Numbered from the stretch's first letter, positions 46,012 to 56,227 are shown. The stretch: DNA of 64,000 nucleotides from Neochlamydia sp. S13 (GCF_000648235.2 NZ_AP017977.1:806001-870000), one strand, 5' to 3'. Numbers and translations: made by a program. Notes: generated by a model from the sequence alone, not told the origin.

Positions 46012-47306
46012 TTGACTATGAAACCAATCAAGCTAGATAACCAACAAGGTCGCCTCTTTAAATCTCGCTTTAGCGATGAACTTAATCTAGATCATCCTCT
46101 TATCCAGCTATCCAAATTGATTGAATGGAAGCAGTTGGAAGAAGAGTTTGATAAGCTGTTTGTAGAAAAAATAGGCCAGCCAGCTAAGCCTGTAAAGCTA
46201 GTTGTAGGGCTCTTTATCTTACAGCATATGTATGGACTTTCGGATGTAAATGTGGTGCATCGATGGGTAGAAAATCCTTATTGGCAATACTTTTGTGGGT
46301 ATGAATTTTGGCATCATGCGCTGCCTATCCACCCTACTTCTTTAATCAAATGGAGGCATAGATTAGGCGAAGCTGGACTTAGCAAGATTTTACAAGGGAC
46401 GATTGCAGCAGCTGTTTTGACAGGCGCAGTGAAAAAAAAAGCCTTAAAAAAGTCATTGCCGATACAACCGTAATGCCTAAAGCCATCGCCTTTCCTACCG
46501 ATGCTAAACTTTACTTTAAGTCTATTCAAGCGCTTGTAAAAATGGCCGATAGTAGCCAAATCACTTTGCGCCAAACCTACAAAAAGCTAGCTAAAACAGC
46601 ATTGTGCATGCGTGCTCGCTATGCCCATGCCCGTCAGCTGAAAAGAGCTAAAAGAGAAGAAAAAAGGCTGCATAATTATTTAGGAAGATTAATCCGTGAT
46701 TTTGAAAGAAAGACAGAAGGGCAAGCTCTTGAGACAGAAAGCTCTTATCTTTTAGAAATTATCAAGCGTATTTATGCTCAACAAAGAAATGATTCTCGCA
46801 AAGTTTATAGCCTGCATGAACCTCATGTGGAATGTATTGCTAAAGGTAAAGTAGAGAAAAAATATGAATTTGGCTGCAAAGCTTCGCTAGTCATCACTCA
46901 TCAAGAGGGATTAGCTTTAGATCTTAGGGCCATTCATGGCAACCCATACGATGGGCACACCCTTGAAGAAGCTATTAGAAATGCTCAAAACAACAGCGGC
47001 AAAAACATTGAAGTAGCATTTGTAGATAAAGGTTATCGAGGCCATACAGTAGAAGGTAAAACCATATTTATCTCTGGGCAAAGAAAAGGCCTTACACAGT
47101 GGATTAAGTCCCAACTTAAAAGGCGCCAAGCCATAGAACCTCATATCGGCCATATGAAGAATGATGGTAAACTGGGTCGCAACTATCTTAAAGGCCGTTT
47201 GGGAGATTGCTTTAACGCCATTTTATGCGGGATTGGCCATAACATGCGTTTAATCTATAACTGGCTAGTCGCTCAAAGTTCTCCCAAACGTCTTTATTCA
47301 GGCTAA
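46012..47306 (+). mobile_element. IS5-family insertion sequence with frameshifted transposase
   Basis: Two overlapping frames (46012-46473 and about 46452-47306) together make one transposase of about 431 residues. Frame 1 has the DUF772-type N-terminal domain (YGLSDVNVVHRWVENPYWQY). Frame 2 has the DDE part: DTTVMPKAIAFPTDAKLYFK with the first Asp, VDKGYRGHTVEG with the second and IEPHIGHMKND with the catalytic Glu. A perfect A-AAA-AAG heptamer in frame at 46446-46452 allows the -1 shift. Terminal repeats were not resolved, so the span given is coding only. Confidence 0.85.
46446..46452 (+). promoter_or_regulatory. -1 programmed frameshift site (A-AAA-AAG)
   Basis: The zero-frame codons are TTA-AAA-AAG, so the heptamer is positioned exactly as in canonical bacterial -1 slippery sites. 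After slippage the reading continues V-I-A-D-T-T-V, the expected start of the DDE core. The same frame stops 21 bases later without the slip. Confidence 0.75.
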
Positions 47307-47526
47307 ATAAGCTTAATTTCTTCTTAAAATTGCTTTAAAAACCTATCTTGAAGGCTACCTCCTACGCTAAAACTCTTAAATTTTAGCCAATTTTCATTCT
47401 CACTAACAAAAATTCTTGGATTTCTACTTTTTTAGCTTAACACTAAAAGAAAAATTACATTTTTCCTTTCTAAAACTGATGCAATGATGAAGTTTTTTAG
47501 AGTAAATCAGGTCGAACTAAATATAT

Positions 47527-48442
47527 TAGACCTCTTTCGAAACTGGAATAAAATGTAAATTTTAGTAAAATGGTGACTCAACATTTAAAGGAGGCACCAT
47601 GAAATTTGATAAGATAGAGAAATTAGATGATGAACGATTTCGCAGATTGACAGGGGTAAAGCGTGGTACCTTTGATAAGATGGTGCAAATTTTACAGCAA
47701 GCCGATGCAGCCAAGAAGATTAAAGGCGGGCGTAAATATAAACTACGTTTAGAAGACATGCTGCTAATGACCTTGGAATATATACGAGAATATAGGACCT
47801 ATTTCCATATTAGCCAAAGCTATGGAATTAGTGAAAGCTCAGCTTATAAAGCGGTGAAATGGATTGAAGATACGTTAATCAAGCATCCAGATTTTGCTTT
47901 ACCGGGACGTAAAGAGCTTTTGAAAAGCGATACGGAATATGAGGTTATTTTGGTTGATGCTACAGAAACGCCTATTGAGCGCCCTAAAAAAAACAAAAGC
48001 GCTATTATTCAGGGAAAAAGAAAAAACATACCCTAAAGACCCAAGTTGTAGTCGATAAGAAGAGTAAAAAAGTAATTTGTACCTCATTTGGCAACGGCAA
48101 AAAGCATGATTTTAGGCTATTCAAAGAATCCCAAGTTAAAATCAATCCACAAACAAGAGTGTTAACCGATTCAGGGTATCAAGGATTAACAAAGCTGCAT
48201 GCCCAAACCCAAATGCCCAAGAAAAAAAGTAAGAAGAAGCCTTTAACTCAAGAGGATAAAAGAACAAACCAAAGTTTATCCAGAGAAAGAGTTGCCAATG
48301 AAAACGTGATTGGCCTCCTTAAGCGATTTAAAATTATAGCCGATCGCTACAGAAATAGACGTAAAAGATTTGCACTTCGCTTCAACTTGATTGCAGCAAT
48401 CTATAACTGGGAATTAAATACGTGAGTTTCGAAAGAGGTCTA
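47527..48442 (+). mobile_element. IS5-family (IS427-like) insertion sequence, complete
   Basis: Perfect 18-bp inverted repeats TAGACCTCTTTCGAAACT (47527-47544) and its complement (48425-48442) bound a 916-base element. TA at each edge is a likely 2-bp target duplication or part of the ends. Inside are two transposase frames. It sits 220 bases after the first IS5-type element, between the type III cluster and ychF. Confidence 0.9.
47599..48425 (+). CDS. IS427-like transposase, expressed by -1 frameshift
   Basis: Frame 1 (47599-48036) has the N-terminal HTH part (LEDMLLMTLEYIREYRTYFHI and YGISESSAYKAVKWIE) and the first catalytic Asp in VDATETPIERP. Frame 2 (to 48425) has KTQVVVDKKSKKVI, VLTDSGYQGL with the second Asp, and RERVANENVIGLLKRFKI with the catalytic Glu. 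A canonical A-AAA-AAC heptamer at 48021-48027 is in phase for a -1 shift. The joined product is about 275 residues, normal for the group, and shows no other break, so the element may be active. Confidence 0.85.
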
Positions 48443-48892
48443 TTTTAAAATTTACAAAAAAGTTTTAATTCAAAAAATGATAATTTTTTAACTTTATTCT
48501 GCGCACCTAGAAGTGCTGTATGATAGGTTATCTCTATAATAAAAGGCTTGAGCTTAAAGCCTTAAGCTAGGAGGTTTGATTGTAAAGATCCTTTAAGATA
48601 ATTCAATAAACCAGAAAAGTTCTTTCATAAAGGCAGGGAATTTTATTAGGAAATAATAAGTGGAGGATATCTTTTAAAGGAACGAGTGCCTTTTGACTAA
48701 GAAACCAATCTTTTACGAATATCGCCTTTATAAACCTAAAATTAAGATTAACCTCTAATTTTCGTAAGAAAATAGCAAGGAGAAATATTGTAACACTATT
48801 TTTTCCTATTCTATGACCTCCCCATGATTCTCTATTGTTTTTTTTACTATTTCATCCTATACTTTTGCCACTAATTACTATGAGGTATCTAT
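48443..48892. other. Intergenic stretch upstream of ychF
   Basis: About 450 bases, AT-rich, with no credible gene. It should hold the ychF promoter. No RNA gene or repeat was recognised. Confidence 0.35.
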
Positions 48893-49993
48893 ATGGCAGC
48901 CGGCCGACTTTCTTGCGGTATTGTAGGTCTTCCAAATGTGGGAAAGTCTACTTTATTTAATGCCCTAACATCCAATCAAGCTCCTGCATCAAATTATCCT
49001 TTTTGTACTATCGACCCGAATGTTGGGGTGGTAGAAGTACAAGATGCCAGACTGCATGTCTTATCGGAGATCTCCCATAGCAATAAAATCATTTATGCGA
49101 CTATGGAGTTTGTCGATATTGCTGGGTTAGTTGCTGGTGCTTCTCAAGGCGAAGGCTTAGGTAACAAATTTTTGGCAAATATTCGAGAAACAGATGCTAT
49201 TGTTCATGTGGTTCGCTGTTTTGATTCTTCCGATATCGTGCATGTATCAGGACAAACAGATCCTATCAGAGACATCGAAGTGATTAACCTGGAGCTGTGC
49301 TTAGCAGATTTGCAGATGATTGAAAATGCTATCCCGCGCGTTGAAAAGCAGCTTAAAGGAAAAAAAGAGCTTGCTTTAACCTTAGCAGTGCTTAATCGTG
49401 TGCAAGAGCATTTAAATGCCAGCAAGCCGGTGAGAATGTTAGAATTTACACCTGAAGAACGAGAAGTTCTTCAGCTTTATCCCTTATTGACCATGAAAAA
49501 AGTCATTTATGCTACTAATGTTTCTGAAGACGATCTTCCTGACATGGAAAATCCTTATGTAAAACGTGTGCGTGATTATGCGGCTGCAGAGGGGAATGTT
49601 GTGATTTCTATTTGTGCCCGTATAGAAGAGGAGATTGCTCAGCTTAACTTAAGTGAACGCCAACAATTTTTAGATAGCTTGGGACTGCAAGAATCGGGGC
49701 TACAGCGCTTAATTAGAGCCTCTTATGAGATGTTAGGGCTTATTAGCTATATCACCACCGGGGAAATTGAAACGCGCGCTTGGACCATCAATAGAGGTAC
49801 CTCGGCAGCAGAAGCAGCTGGTAAAATTCACTCAGACATCCAAAAAGGATTTATTCGTGCAGAAGTGGTTTCTTATGAAGATATGGTTACTTATAAAGGA
49901 CGTGTAGCCGCACGTGAAGCTGGAAAGGCTCGCTCTGAGGGACGAGAATATGTGGTTAAAGACGGCGATGTTATTTTATTTATGCATAATTAA
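48893..49993 (+). CDS. ychF: Ribosome-binding ATPase YchF
   Basis: OBG-family P-loop protein that prefers ATP and binds ribosomes. The 366-residue protein has GLPNVGKSTLFNAL (G1) at about 12-25, YPFCTIDPNVGVV, the DIAGLVAGAS G3 region with EGLGNKFLANIRE, and a C-terminal TGS-like domain ending in REYVVKDGDVILFMHN. The G4 motif reads ATNVSE, as in YchF. Length is standard. In Chlamydia ychF follows the type III genes sctV-sctU; here the two IS elements intervene. Confidence 0.96.
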   Translation: MAAGRLSCGIVGLPNVGKSTLFNALTSNQAPASNYPFCTIDPNVGVVEVQDARLHVLSEISHSNKIIYATMEFVDIAGLVAGASQGEGLGNKFLANIRETDAIVHVVRCFDSSDIVHVSGQTDPIRDIEVINLELCLADLQMIENAIPRVEKQLKGKKELALTLAVLNRVQEHLNASKPVRMLEFTPEEREVLQLYPLLTMKKVIYATNVSEDDLPDMENPYVKRVRDYAAAEGNVVISICARIEEEIAQLNLSERQQFLDSLGLQESGLQRLIRASYEMLGLISYITTGEIETRAWTINRGTSAAEAAGKIHSDIQKGFIRAEVVSYEDMVTYKGRVAAREAGKARSEGREYVVKDGDVILFMHN

Positions 49994-50005
49994 GCAGGTA
50001 TTATT

Positions 50006-51148
50006 GTGTTAGAAAATCCTAATCATCTTTTTGTGACTTGCGGACAAGGTCTAGAATCTTTATTAATCCAAGAATTAGCGGAATTAGGCTTTACTCAGGT
50101 ACGAGAAGGATTTCGAGGAGTTTATGTCTTTGATAAAAGTTTCCCCGCTATTTTTCGCCTTAATTATTGTTCTCGTATAGCAGGAAGGGTTTTACTTCCA
50201 CTTGCTCAGTTTCCCTGCTATGATCAAAAAGGCTTGTACAAAGGGGGAAGCAGTATTGATTGGTTAAAATATTTACCTTCAGGAAAAAATTTTGCCATAG
50301 ATGCCAATGTTTCCCATCGGCAGCTAAAAAATAGCTTGTTCGCAGCACAGGTTCTTAAAGATGCTATATGTGATCAAATACGTGCAAAAACCGGCAATCG
50401 CCCAAGTGTAAATGTTAAAAATCCTGATGTACAATTAAATCTATTTATTCACGATAATCAAGCAACTATAAGCGTAGATACTTCTGGAACTCCCTTGCAT
50501 AAAAGAGGTTATCGGCAAGAGTCGGCAGAAGCCCCTTTGCAGGAATCTTTAGCTGCAGCCTTGCTACGCCTAGCTGATTATCAACCTCACGAAATTTTAC
50601 TAGATCCTTGTTGTGGGGGAGGAACCTTATTAATAGAAGCTGCATTAATCGCTTCTCGTACGGCACCTGGATATTTGCGTCAAAAGTGGGGATTTATGCT
50701 TTTACCTCATTTTTCTTTTGAAGAATGGTTAAAAGTAAAAACAGAAGTAGATGCCTTAAGACAAGCGATCCCAAAAAATCATTTATTTGGGATAGATATT
50801 AATAAAAATGTAGCACGTATCTGTCAAGGTAATTTGCGGGCTGCAGGGTTTTTAAAGGACGTTCTAGTTAAGCAAGCTGATTTTAGAGAATTTAGTCCTT
50901 CAATATTGCCTACCATGATTTTAACAAACCCTCCTCACGGAAAAAGATTAGACAATGTAGACACTCTTATTCCTTTATACAGAGCGCTGGGGGACTTCAT
51001 GAAGCATAATGTTTCTAAACCTGCGCGAGGCTTTATATTTACGGCTAATACTCCTTTGGTCAAAGAAATTGGATTGTCAGCGAGTCGTCGCCATGTTATT
51101 ACTAATAGTAGCGTGGATAGTCGCTTGCTTGAATTTGGCCTTTATTAA
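50006..51148 (+). CDS. THUMP-domain RNA methyltransferase (RlmL/YpsC type)
   Basis: The 380-residue protein starts at GTG 50006, 12 bases after ychF. Residues ~1-165 form the N-terminal and THUMP region (HLFVTCGQGLESLLIQELAE, then DVQLNLFIHDNQATISVDTS). A class I methyltransferase fold follows, with LLDPCCGGGTLLIEAAL and NPPHGKRL as the NPPY-type motif. The family methylates guanine N2 in 23S rRNA (RlmL: G2445). It lacks the second methyltransferase domain of E. coli RlmL, so it resembles the shorter YpsC form. Confidence 0.88.
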   Translation: MLENPNHLFVTCGQGLESLLIQELAELGFTQVREGFRGVYVFDKSFPAIFRLNYCSRIAGRVLLPLAQFPCYDQKGLYKGGSSIDWLKYLPSGKNFAIDANVSHRQLKNSLFAAQVLKDAICDQIRAKTGNRPSVNVKNPDVQLNLFIHDNQATISVDTSGTPLHKRGYRQESAEAPLQESLAAALLRLADYQPHEILLDPCCGGGTLLIEAALIASRTAPGYLRQKWGFMLLPHFSFEEWLKVKTEVDALRQAIPKNHLFGIDINKNVARICQGNLRAAGFLKDVLVKQADFREFSPSILPTMILTNPPHGKRLDNVDTLIPLYRALGDFMKHNVSKPARGFIFTANTPLVKEIGLSASRRHVITNSSVDSRLLEFGLY

Positions 51149-51278
51149 TAAAAGCTTGCCTAAACAGAAGATAAAGTTTTTTATAAAGTGCTAACCTCTC
51201 CATGCGGCATTTAAATCTTACCGTTTAAAGACCCTACGTCTATAGAGTCTAAAAAGGGGAACATCTTTCTGAGAGTTC

Positions 51279-51306
51279 CCTCTCTCCTTAAAAAAGAGAG
51301 GTTTTT
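51279..51306 (+). terminator. Rho-independent terminator after the methyltransferase gene
   Basis: CCTCTCT (51279-51285) pairs with AGAGAGG (51295-51301) across a 9-base A-rich loop, followed by five T. It ends the ychF-methyltransferase transcript. Confidence 0.75.
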
Positions 51307-51406
51307 CTATTAAGTCGATGATTACGTAAGAAGCTGCTCAGAAGTATAAGCTATTATTCATGCATTCCCGAAAGGTCAAACTATGATAGAGAATTCTTTA
51401 AAATCT

Positions 51407-53923
51407 CTATTTGTCCAACTTAGCGCCTAGAGTATGCCCCAGATCAGGAAAGGCAATATGAAAGACTTCGTCATAATGTTGTACGAAATGTATGTCTATT
51501 CCTTTTTTGATGTAATCAGGAAGTTCCTCATAATCTCTTAAATTATCTTTAGGAAAGATAAGAGTTTTTAGACCCGAGCGTCTAGCTGCTACTAGTTTTT
51601 CTTTTACCCCGCCGATAGGCAAAATGCGGCCGGTTAGAGTTAGCTCTCCTGTCATTCCTAAATTGTTAAGCACAGGGGTATTGGTCAACAAAGATAATAA
51701 GGCTGTAACCATGGTAATGCCCGCCGATGGGCCATCTTTGGGGGTAGCCCCTTCAGGGATATGAATATGAACTTGCGCTTTTTCAAAGAAGCTATAACTG
51801 GGAGCATATTTGTTTAAGGCGCTATGTAAATAGCTCCAAGCAATTTCAGAAGATTCTTTCATGACCTGGCCTGCTTGGCCCGTTAGCTTCATCTCCGTTT
51901 TTTCTGCGGCTACTTTAATTGTTTCAATGTAAAGGGTGGCTCCACCCATTGAAGTCCATGCTAGGCCTGTGCTAACCCCTATAGGATTATGTTCATAAAA
52001 ACGATCTGAGGTAAATATAGGCTTACCGAGATATTCATGTAAACTGGTGGGAGTCACACTATAAGAAGAAGTTAAGACTTTTGTATCCTTTGGCTTGCTA
52101 TTTTTACGAGGTTTTTCTGCAGCTATGGATGCCTCTCGGACAATACGTAAGGCAATCTTACGCATGATCTTTTTAATATTATTTTCAAGGCTTCTTACTC
52201 CTGCTTCACGTGCATAACCATTGATAATAGCTCTTAAGCCTTCAGTCGTAAAGGTGATATCTTTAGCCTTTAATCCCATTAATTTACGGTTGCGAGGAAG
52301 TAAATACTTTTTGGCAATCTCAATTTTTTCCTGCATAATATAGCCCGAAAGGCGCAAAATATCCATGCGGTCTTTAAGGGGCTCGGGGATTGTGTCTAAA
52401 ACATTGGCAGTCACAATGAAGAGAATATTAGATAAATCACAGTGAACATCTAAGTAGTGATCTAAAAATTCACGATTTTGTTCGGGATCTAGAACTTCTA
52501 ACAATGCCGATGCTGGATCTCCATGGTAACTACTTCCCATTTTATCCACTTCATCTAGCATGATCACGGGATTCATGGTCTGGCAAAACTTGAGTGCTTG
52601 AATTAATTTTCCTGGCATAGCTCCAATATAGGTACGGCGATGTCCTTTAATTTCAGCTTCATCTCGCATGCCACCTACAGAGAAGCGATAAAATTTTCTA
52701 TTTAAGGCTCGAGCTATGCTTTTACCGATACTGGTTTTGCCGACTCCTGGAGGGCCGACCAAGCACAATATACTGCCTTTTACCCCTCCAACAAGCTTAC
52801 CTACTCCTATAAATTCCAAGATGCGTTGCTTGATGTCTTCTAGGCCATAATGATCGTGCGCAAGGATCTTTTCAGCTTTCATAATATCCTGACACTCTTC
52901 ACTTTGAATACCCCAAGGTAGATTGGTCAACCAATCTAAATATCCTCGGCATACAGCGTATTCAGCAGATTGCGTCTCTAGTACAGAGAGCTTTTCCATC
53001 TCATCTTTTATGACTTTTAATACATCAGCAGGTATTTTACGTTCTCTGATACGTCCTTCAAATTTTTCTTTGTCAAGAGACTTGTCATCTTTTTCAATAC
53101 CCAACTCTTTTTTAATTGTTTTTAGTTGCTCGCGCAGAAAAAAATCTTTCTGGCTTTTAGAGATGGTGGATTCAATCTTTTGATTGATATTATTTTGTAA
53201 AACACTTAAGTCTAATTCTTTTTTAAGCAGTAAAAGAGCTCGATCAATGCGTTTTTGGATGTCAAACGTTTCTAATACTTCTTGCAGCTCTTCTCGGGAA
53301 GCGGTTGTTAAAGCTACAGCAAAATCTGCAAGTTTCCCAGGCTCGGTAAAATCAGAATGACTAAGAAAAATTTGTAATTCTTCTTTAAAAAGCGGATTTA
53401 ATTTCAGTAATTCTTTAATGGTAGAAATAATACTGATCGCATAGGCTTTAAGCTCAGAGGTAAGCGTAGGACTATCTTCAAAATAAGAAACTTTGGCTTT
53501 TAAAACTTTGGAGTTAGAAAGAGGGCGTAAAACACGTAGTCGCCTTTCCATGTTAAGTATAACTTGTGCGCCTCCTTGCTCTAAAGGAATGATTCGCAAC
53601 AGACGAGCGATAACCCCTACTTGATAAAGATCCCCAAAGCTAGCTTTATAGATATCAACATCTTCTTGCCTGGTTAAAATCAAACCGATAGACTTATGAT
53701 CAGTTTTAGCCACTATTTTTAGAGTTTCAAAGAAAGGTCCAGGTTCAATAACTATAGGAGCTGCCATCCCAGGAAAAAAAGGTCTTTTCAAAAGAGGAAA
53801 TATACATAGCTCGTTCGGAAAGGAGTTTCTTTTCTCTGTTTTTTGTTGATTTTCAAGTGTCTTGATCACAGCATTTTCCAGCTGCTGAGTAAAAGAACTG
53901 TCTTCAATATCTTCTAGATTCAA
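51407..53923 (-). CDS. lon: ATP-dependent protease Lon
   Basis: Cytosolic AAA+ serine protease for misfolded and regulatory proteins. The 838-residue protein has an N-terminal LAN domain (about 35-235), a helical linker, an AAA+ module with GPPGVGKTS and VIMLDEVDKMG, and a C-terminal protease domain with the catalytic Ser in PKDGPSAGITM and Lys in GGVKEKLVAARR. Length is normal. It is divergent from dgt. In Chlamydia lon lies by tsaB, rpsU and dnaJ, as here. Confidence 0.97.
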   Translation of the reverse strand: MNLEDIEDSSFTQQLENAVIKTLENQQKTEKRNSFPNELCIFPLLKRPFFPGMAAPIVIEPGPFFETLKIVAKTDHKSIGLILTRQEDVDIYKASFGDLYQVGVIARLLRIIPLEQGGAQVILNMERRLRVLRPLSNSKVLKAKVSYFEDSPTLTSELKAYAISIISTIKELLKLNPLFKEELQIFLSHSDFTEPGKLADFAVALTTASREELQEVLETFDIQKRIDRALLLLKKELDLSVLQNNINQKIESTISKSQKDFFLREQLKTIKKELGIEKDDKSLDKEKFEGRIRERKIPADVLKVIKDEMEKLSVLETQSAEYAVCRGYLDWLTNLPWGIQSEECQDIMKAEKILAHDHYGLEDIKQRILEFIGVGKLVGGVKGSILCLVGPPGVGKTSIGKSIARALNRKFYRFSVGGMRDEAEIKGHRRTYIGAMPGKLIQALKFCQTMNPVIMLDEVDKMGSSYHGDPASALLEVLDPEQNREFLDHYLDVHCDLSNILFIVTANVLDTIPEPLKDRMDILRLSGYIMQEKIEIAKKYLLPRNRKLMGLKAKDITFTTEGLRAIINGYAREAGVRSLENNIKKIMRKIALRIVREASIAAEKPRKNSKPKDTKVLTSSYSVTPTSLHEYLGKPIFTSDRFYEHNPIGVSTGLAWTSMGGATLYIETIKVAAEKTEMKLTGQAGQVMKESSEIAWSYLHSALNKYAPSYSFFEKAQVHIHIPEGATPKDGPSAGITMVTALLSLLTNTPVLNNLGMTGELTLTGRILPIGGVKEKLVAARRSGLKTLIFPKDNLRDYEELPDYIKKGIDIHFVQHYDEVFHIAFPDLGHTLGAKLDK

Positions 53924-54300
53924 ACTTGGCCTCTTACCATTTAAATTATATGAGTGATAATATTATGGAGGATAAAGAATAAACATTCAATTAAGAAAGC
54001 GTTTTTTCCTAGGCAGCAGAGATCCTGCCAAAGGTGTACTTATCAGCGTTGTTTTTAGATAAGCTTTATTCTAAGCTAGCCTATTAAGAAAAACAAGAAA
54101 GTTAAGTTTCTAAAAAAAAATATTTAAATACAATCTTTAATTATTAATATGGGTCAACTAGGCTGCTTTTAAATAAGATTGGAAAGACTTTTTTTTCTAT
54201 CAGCTATTCTTTCTGGTTTATAACTCAAACGACTTGTTTTATAAATTATTTTTCACTAAGATTTACTATGAGGAATTTTTAAAAGAATGAGTGTAAATAC
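53924..54300. other. Divergent intergenic region between lon and dgt
   Basis: About 377 AT-rich bases that must hold both promoters. I saw no clear heat-shock operator (such as CIRCE), repeat or RNA gene. A short A/T-run hairpin is not convincing. Confidence 0.35.
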
Positions 54301-55455
54301 ATGACTATCCCTTTTAGTGAAACTCTTTCCTTTTATCGTCATGCATTAATAAAACAGGAAAAAGCTTATTTGCATCCCTTAGCCGCACGTACATCAACCC
54401 ATAGTCGGCAGGCTGGTAATGAGGAAGATTATCGTTTACCCTATAAACGAGATGTAGATAAAATTATCCACTCTAGAGCGTATGCTCGCTATAATGATAA
54501 AACTCAGGTCGTATACTTAGTCGATAATGATCATATTACTCATCGTGGCTTACATGTACAATTTGTTAGTAGCTTTGCTAGGGGAATTGCAGAGATTTTA
54601 CGCTTGAATCTTGATCTGGTAGAAGCTATCTCTTTAGGTCATGATGTGGGACATCCTCCTTTTGGTCACGAAGGTGAGGAGTATTTATCTGAACTGTCAA
54701 TAATGTTTGAGAATGGGGCGTTTGCTCATCCTTTGCAATCATGCCGGCTTTTTACTGACATAGAACCTCTTAACCTTGGACTTGCTGTCTATGATGGTTT
54801 TCTTTGCCACGATGGTGCAATGAACAGCTCTTTGATCCATCCTAGCTTTGATAAAACATGGGAAGATCACTTTAACGATAAAAAACAGAAAGCAAGAGAA
54901 CCGGAGTATAACATAATTCCAGGAACTTTAGAGGGATGCTTAGTGAAACTATGCGATACAATGAGCTACATAGGCAAAGATATTGAAGATGCTATTCGCT
55001 TAGGAATCATATCTAAAGAACAGGTGCCCAAAACATTTTTAGGTACCACAAATCAAGAAATTCTGGCGACTCTTGCTAAAGAAATTATTAAAATGAGTTA
55101 CGAGCAAGCTTACATAGGTATTTCTATGGAAGCTTTTGAAGCCTTAAAGTTTTTGCGTGATTTTAATTTTGCTCATATCTATGTGCATCCTCAACTCAAA
55201 GTGGAATCTAGCAAAATCAAGCGAGCGTATCGTCTTTTATTTGAATTATTATTAGAAGATCTTAATCATTTAAATGAAGAAAGTTACGTGTGGAAAAATT
55301 ATACTTTTAATAAAAATGAGCATTACAAAAATTCTACTTCTTTAGTACAAATGGTGGTTGATTATATTTCTGGAATGACCGACAGCTTTTTTATACGTAC
55401 CTTAGAAAAACTTACTCTTCCCCGTAGGATTGACTTAAGAGAATGTTTTCGTTAG
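54301..55455 (+). CDS. dgt: dGTPase-like HD-domain nucleotide triphosphohydrolase
   Basis: HD-superfamily enzyme that hydrolyses dNTPs (dGTP type) to nucleoside and triphosphate. The 384-residue protein has the metal-binding HD motif LGHDVGHPPFGHEGE (about 117-131), an upstream His in DHITHRGLHVQF, and a later Asp in LVKLCDTMSYIGKDIEDA. The N-terminal RDVDKIIHSRAYARYNDKTQV is also typical. It sits between lon and tsaB, a place without dgt in the Chlamydia order known to me. It overlaps tsaB by 13 bases, so they form an operon. Confidence 0.9.
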   Translation: MTIPFSETLSFYRHALIKQEKAYLHPLAARTSTHSRQAGNEEDYRLPYKRDVDKIIHSRAYARYNDKTQVVYLVDNDHITHRGLHVQFVSSFARGIAEILRLNLDLVEAISLGHDVGHPPFGHEGEEYLSELSIMFENGAFAHPLQSCRLFTDIEPLNLGLAVYDGFLCHDGAMNSSLIHPSFDKTWEDHFNDKKQKAREPEYNIIPGTLEGCLVKLCDTMSYIGKDIEDAIRLGIISKEQVPKTFLGTTNQEILATLAKEIIKMSYEQAYIGISMEAFEALKFLRDFNFAHIYVHPQLKVESSKIKRAYRLLFELLLEDLNHLNEESYVWKNYTFNKNEHYKNSTSLVQMVVDYISGMTDSFFIRTLEKLTLPRRIDLRECFR

Positions 55456-56129
55456 TAATCGACACTAGTAGTGAGCGCGGCTGCGCAGCCTTCTTTGATG
55501 GGAGAGAAGTAATCTTTCAAGGAAATTTTCCATTTGGATTAAATTCTTCTCAATCCCTTTTGCCCGAAATTGAACGGGGATTAAAATCTTTGGGGAGAAA
55601 AGCGGCAGACTTGAGCTATGTAGCGGTAGGAATTGGTCCGGGTTCTTATACGGGTATAAGGGTAGGAGTAGTAGTTGCTAAAGCAGTCGCTTTTTCCCTA
55701 AGAAAGCCATTGGTTACTTTTTGTAGTTTGGAAGGATTTCTTCCTTCTCAGGAGGGTTCGTATGCTGCACTTTTTGATGCAAAGATAGGGGGAGTGTACG
55801 TACTAAAAGGCCAAGCTAGCCGAGGAGCTTATAAGAGGGACGGAAAAGTACAACTTCTTCCCTTAAGCGAAGTAGGCGTATATCTACAAAATGTAAACTA
55901 TCTGCTTACTCCTAATAGTCTCCTACTTAAACAAAAGATAGAAAATATGTATCCTAACCAGCAGTGGACATGGGAAGAAAAAAGCCCCGATGCGCTTTAT
56001 TTAAGTCGTTTATCGGAAGATAAATGGAGAAGGGGAGAGATCATGCAAAAAGAGCCTCTCGAGATTTTATATTTGCGTAAAACCCAAGCAGAAATAGAGA
56101 AAGAATTGCAAAAGAGTATTCAGTATTGA
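55443..56129 (+). CDS. tsaB: tRNA threonylcarbamoyladenosine biosynthesis protein TsaB
   Basis: Partner of TsaD in making t6A37 of ANN-decoding tRNAs. The 228-residue protein starts with the ASKHA fold (SLVIDTSSERGCAAFFDG) and has GPGSYTGIRVGVVVAKAVAF (about 69-88), the hallmark of TsaB/YeaZ. Length is typical. The ATG lies inside dgt. In Chlamydia the equivalent gene also lies between lon and rpsU. tsaD is not in the window. Confidence 0.93.
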   Translation: MFSLVIDTSSERGCAAFFDGREVIFQGNFPFGLNSSQSLLPEIERGLKSLGRKAADLSYVAVGIGPGSYTGIRVGVVVAKAVAFSLRKPLVTFCSLEGFLPSQEGSYAALFDAKIGGVYVLKGQASRGAYKRDGKVQLLPLSEVGVYLQNVNYLLTPNSLLLKQKIENMYPNQQWTWEEKSPDALYLSRLSEDKWRRGEIMQKEPLEILYLRKTQAEIEKELQKSIQY

Positions 56130-56227
56130 TAAATTACTCATCGATTGTGTATGATGCTTTCATCATTAGAAAACTGGCAAAAGTGTTGCCGTGATTACTA
56201 AACTTATAAAATTAGGAATTGAGCGAA

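Noticed and set aside
46012-48425. Both IS5-type transposases as broken pseudogenes
   Set aside because: Each frame break coincides with an in-phase slippery heptamer and the joined proteins are full length, so programmed frameshifting explains them better.
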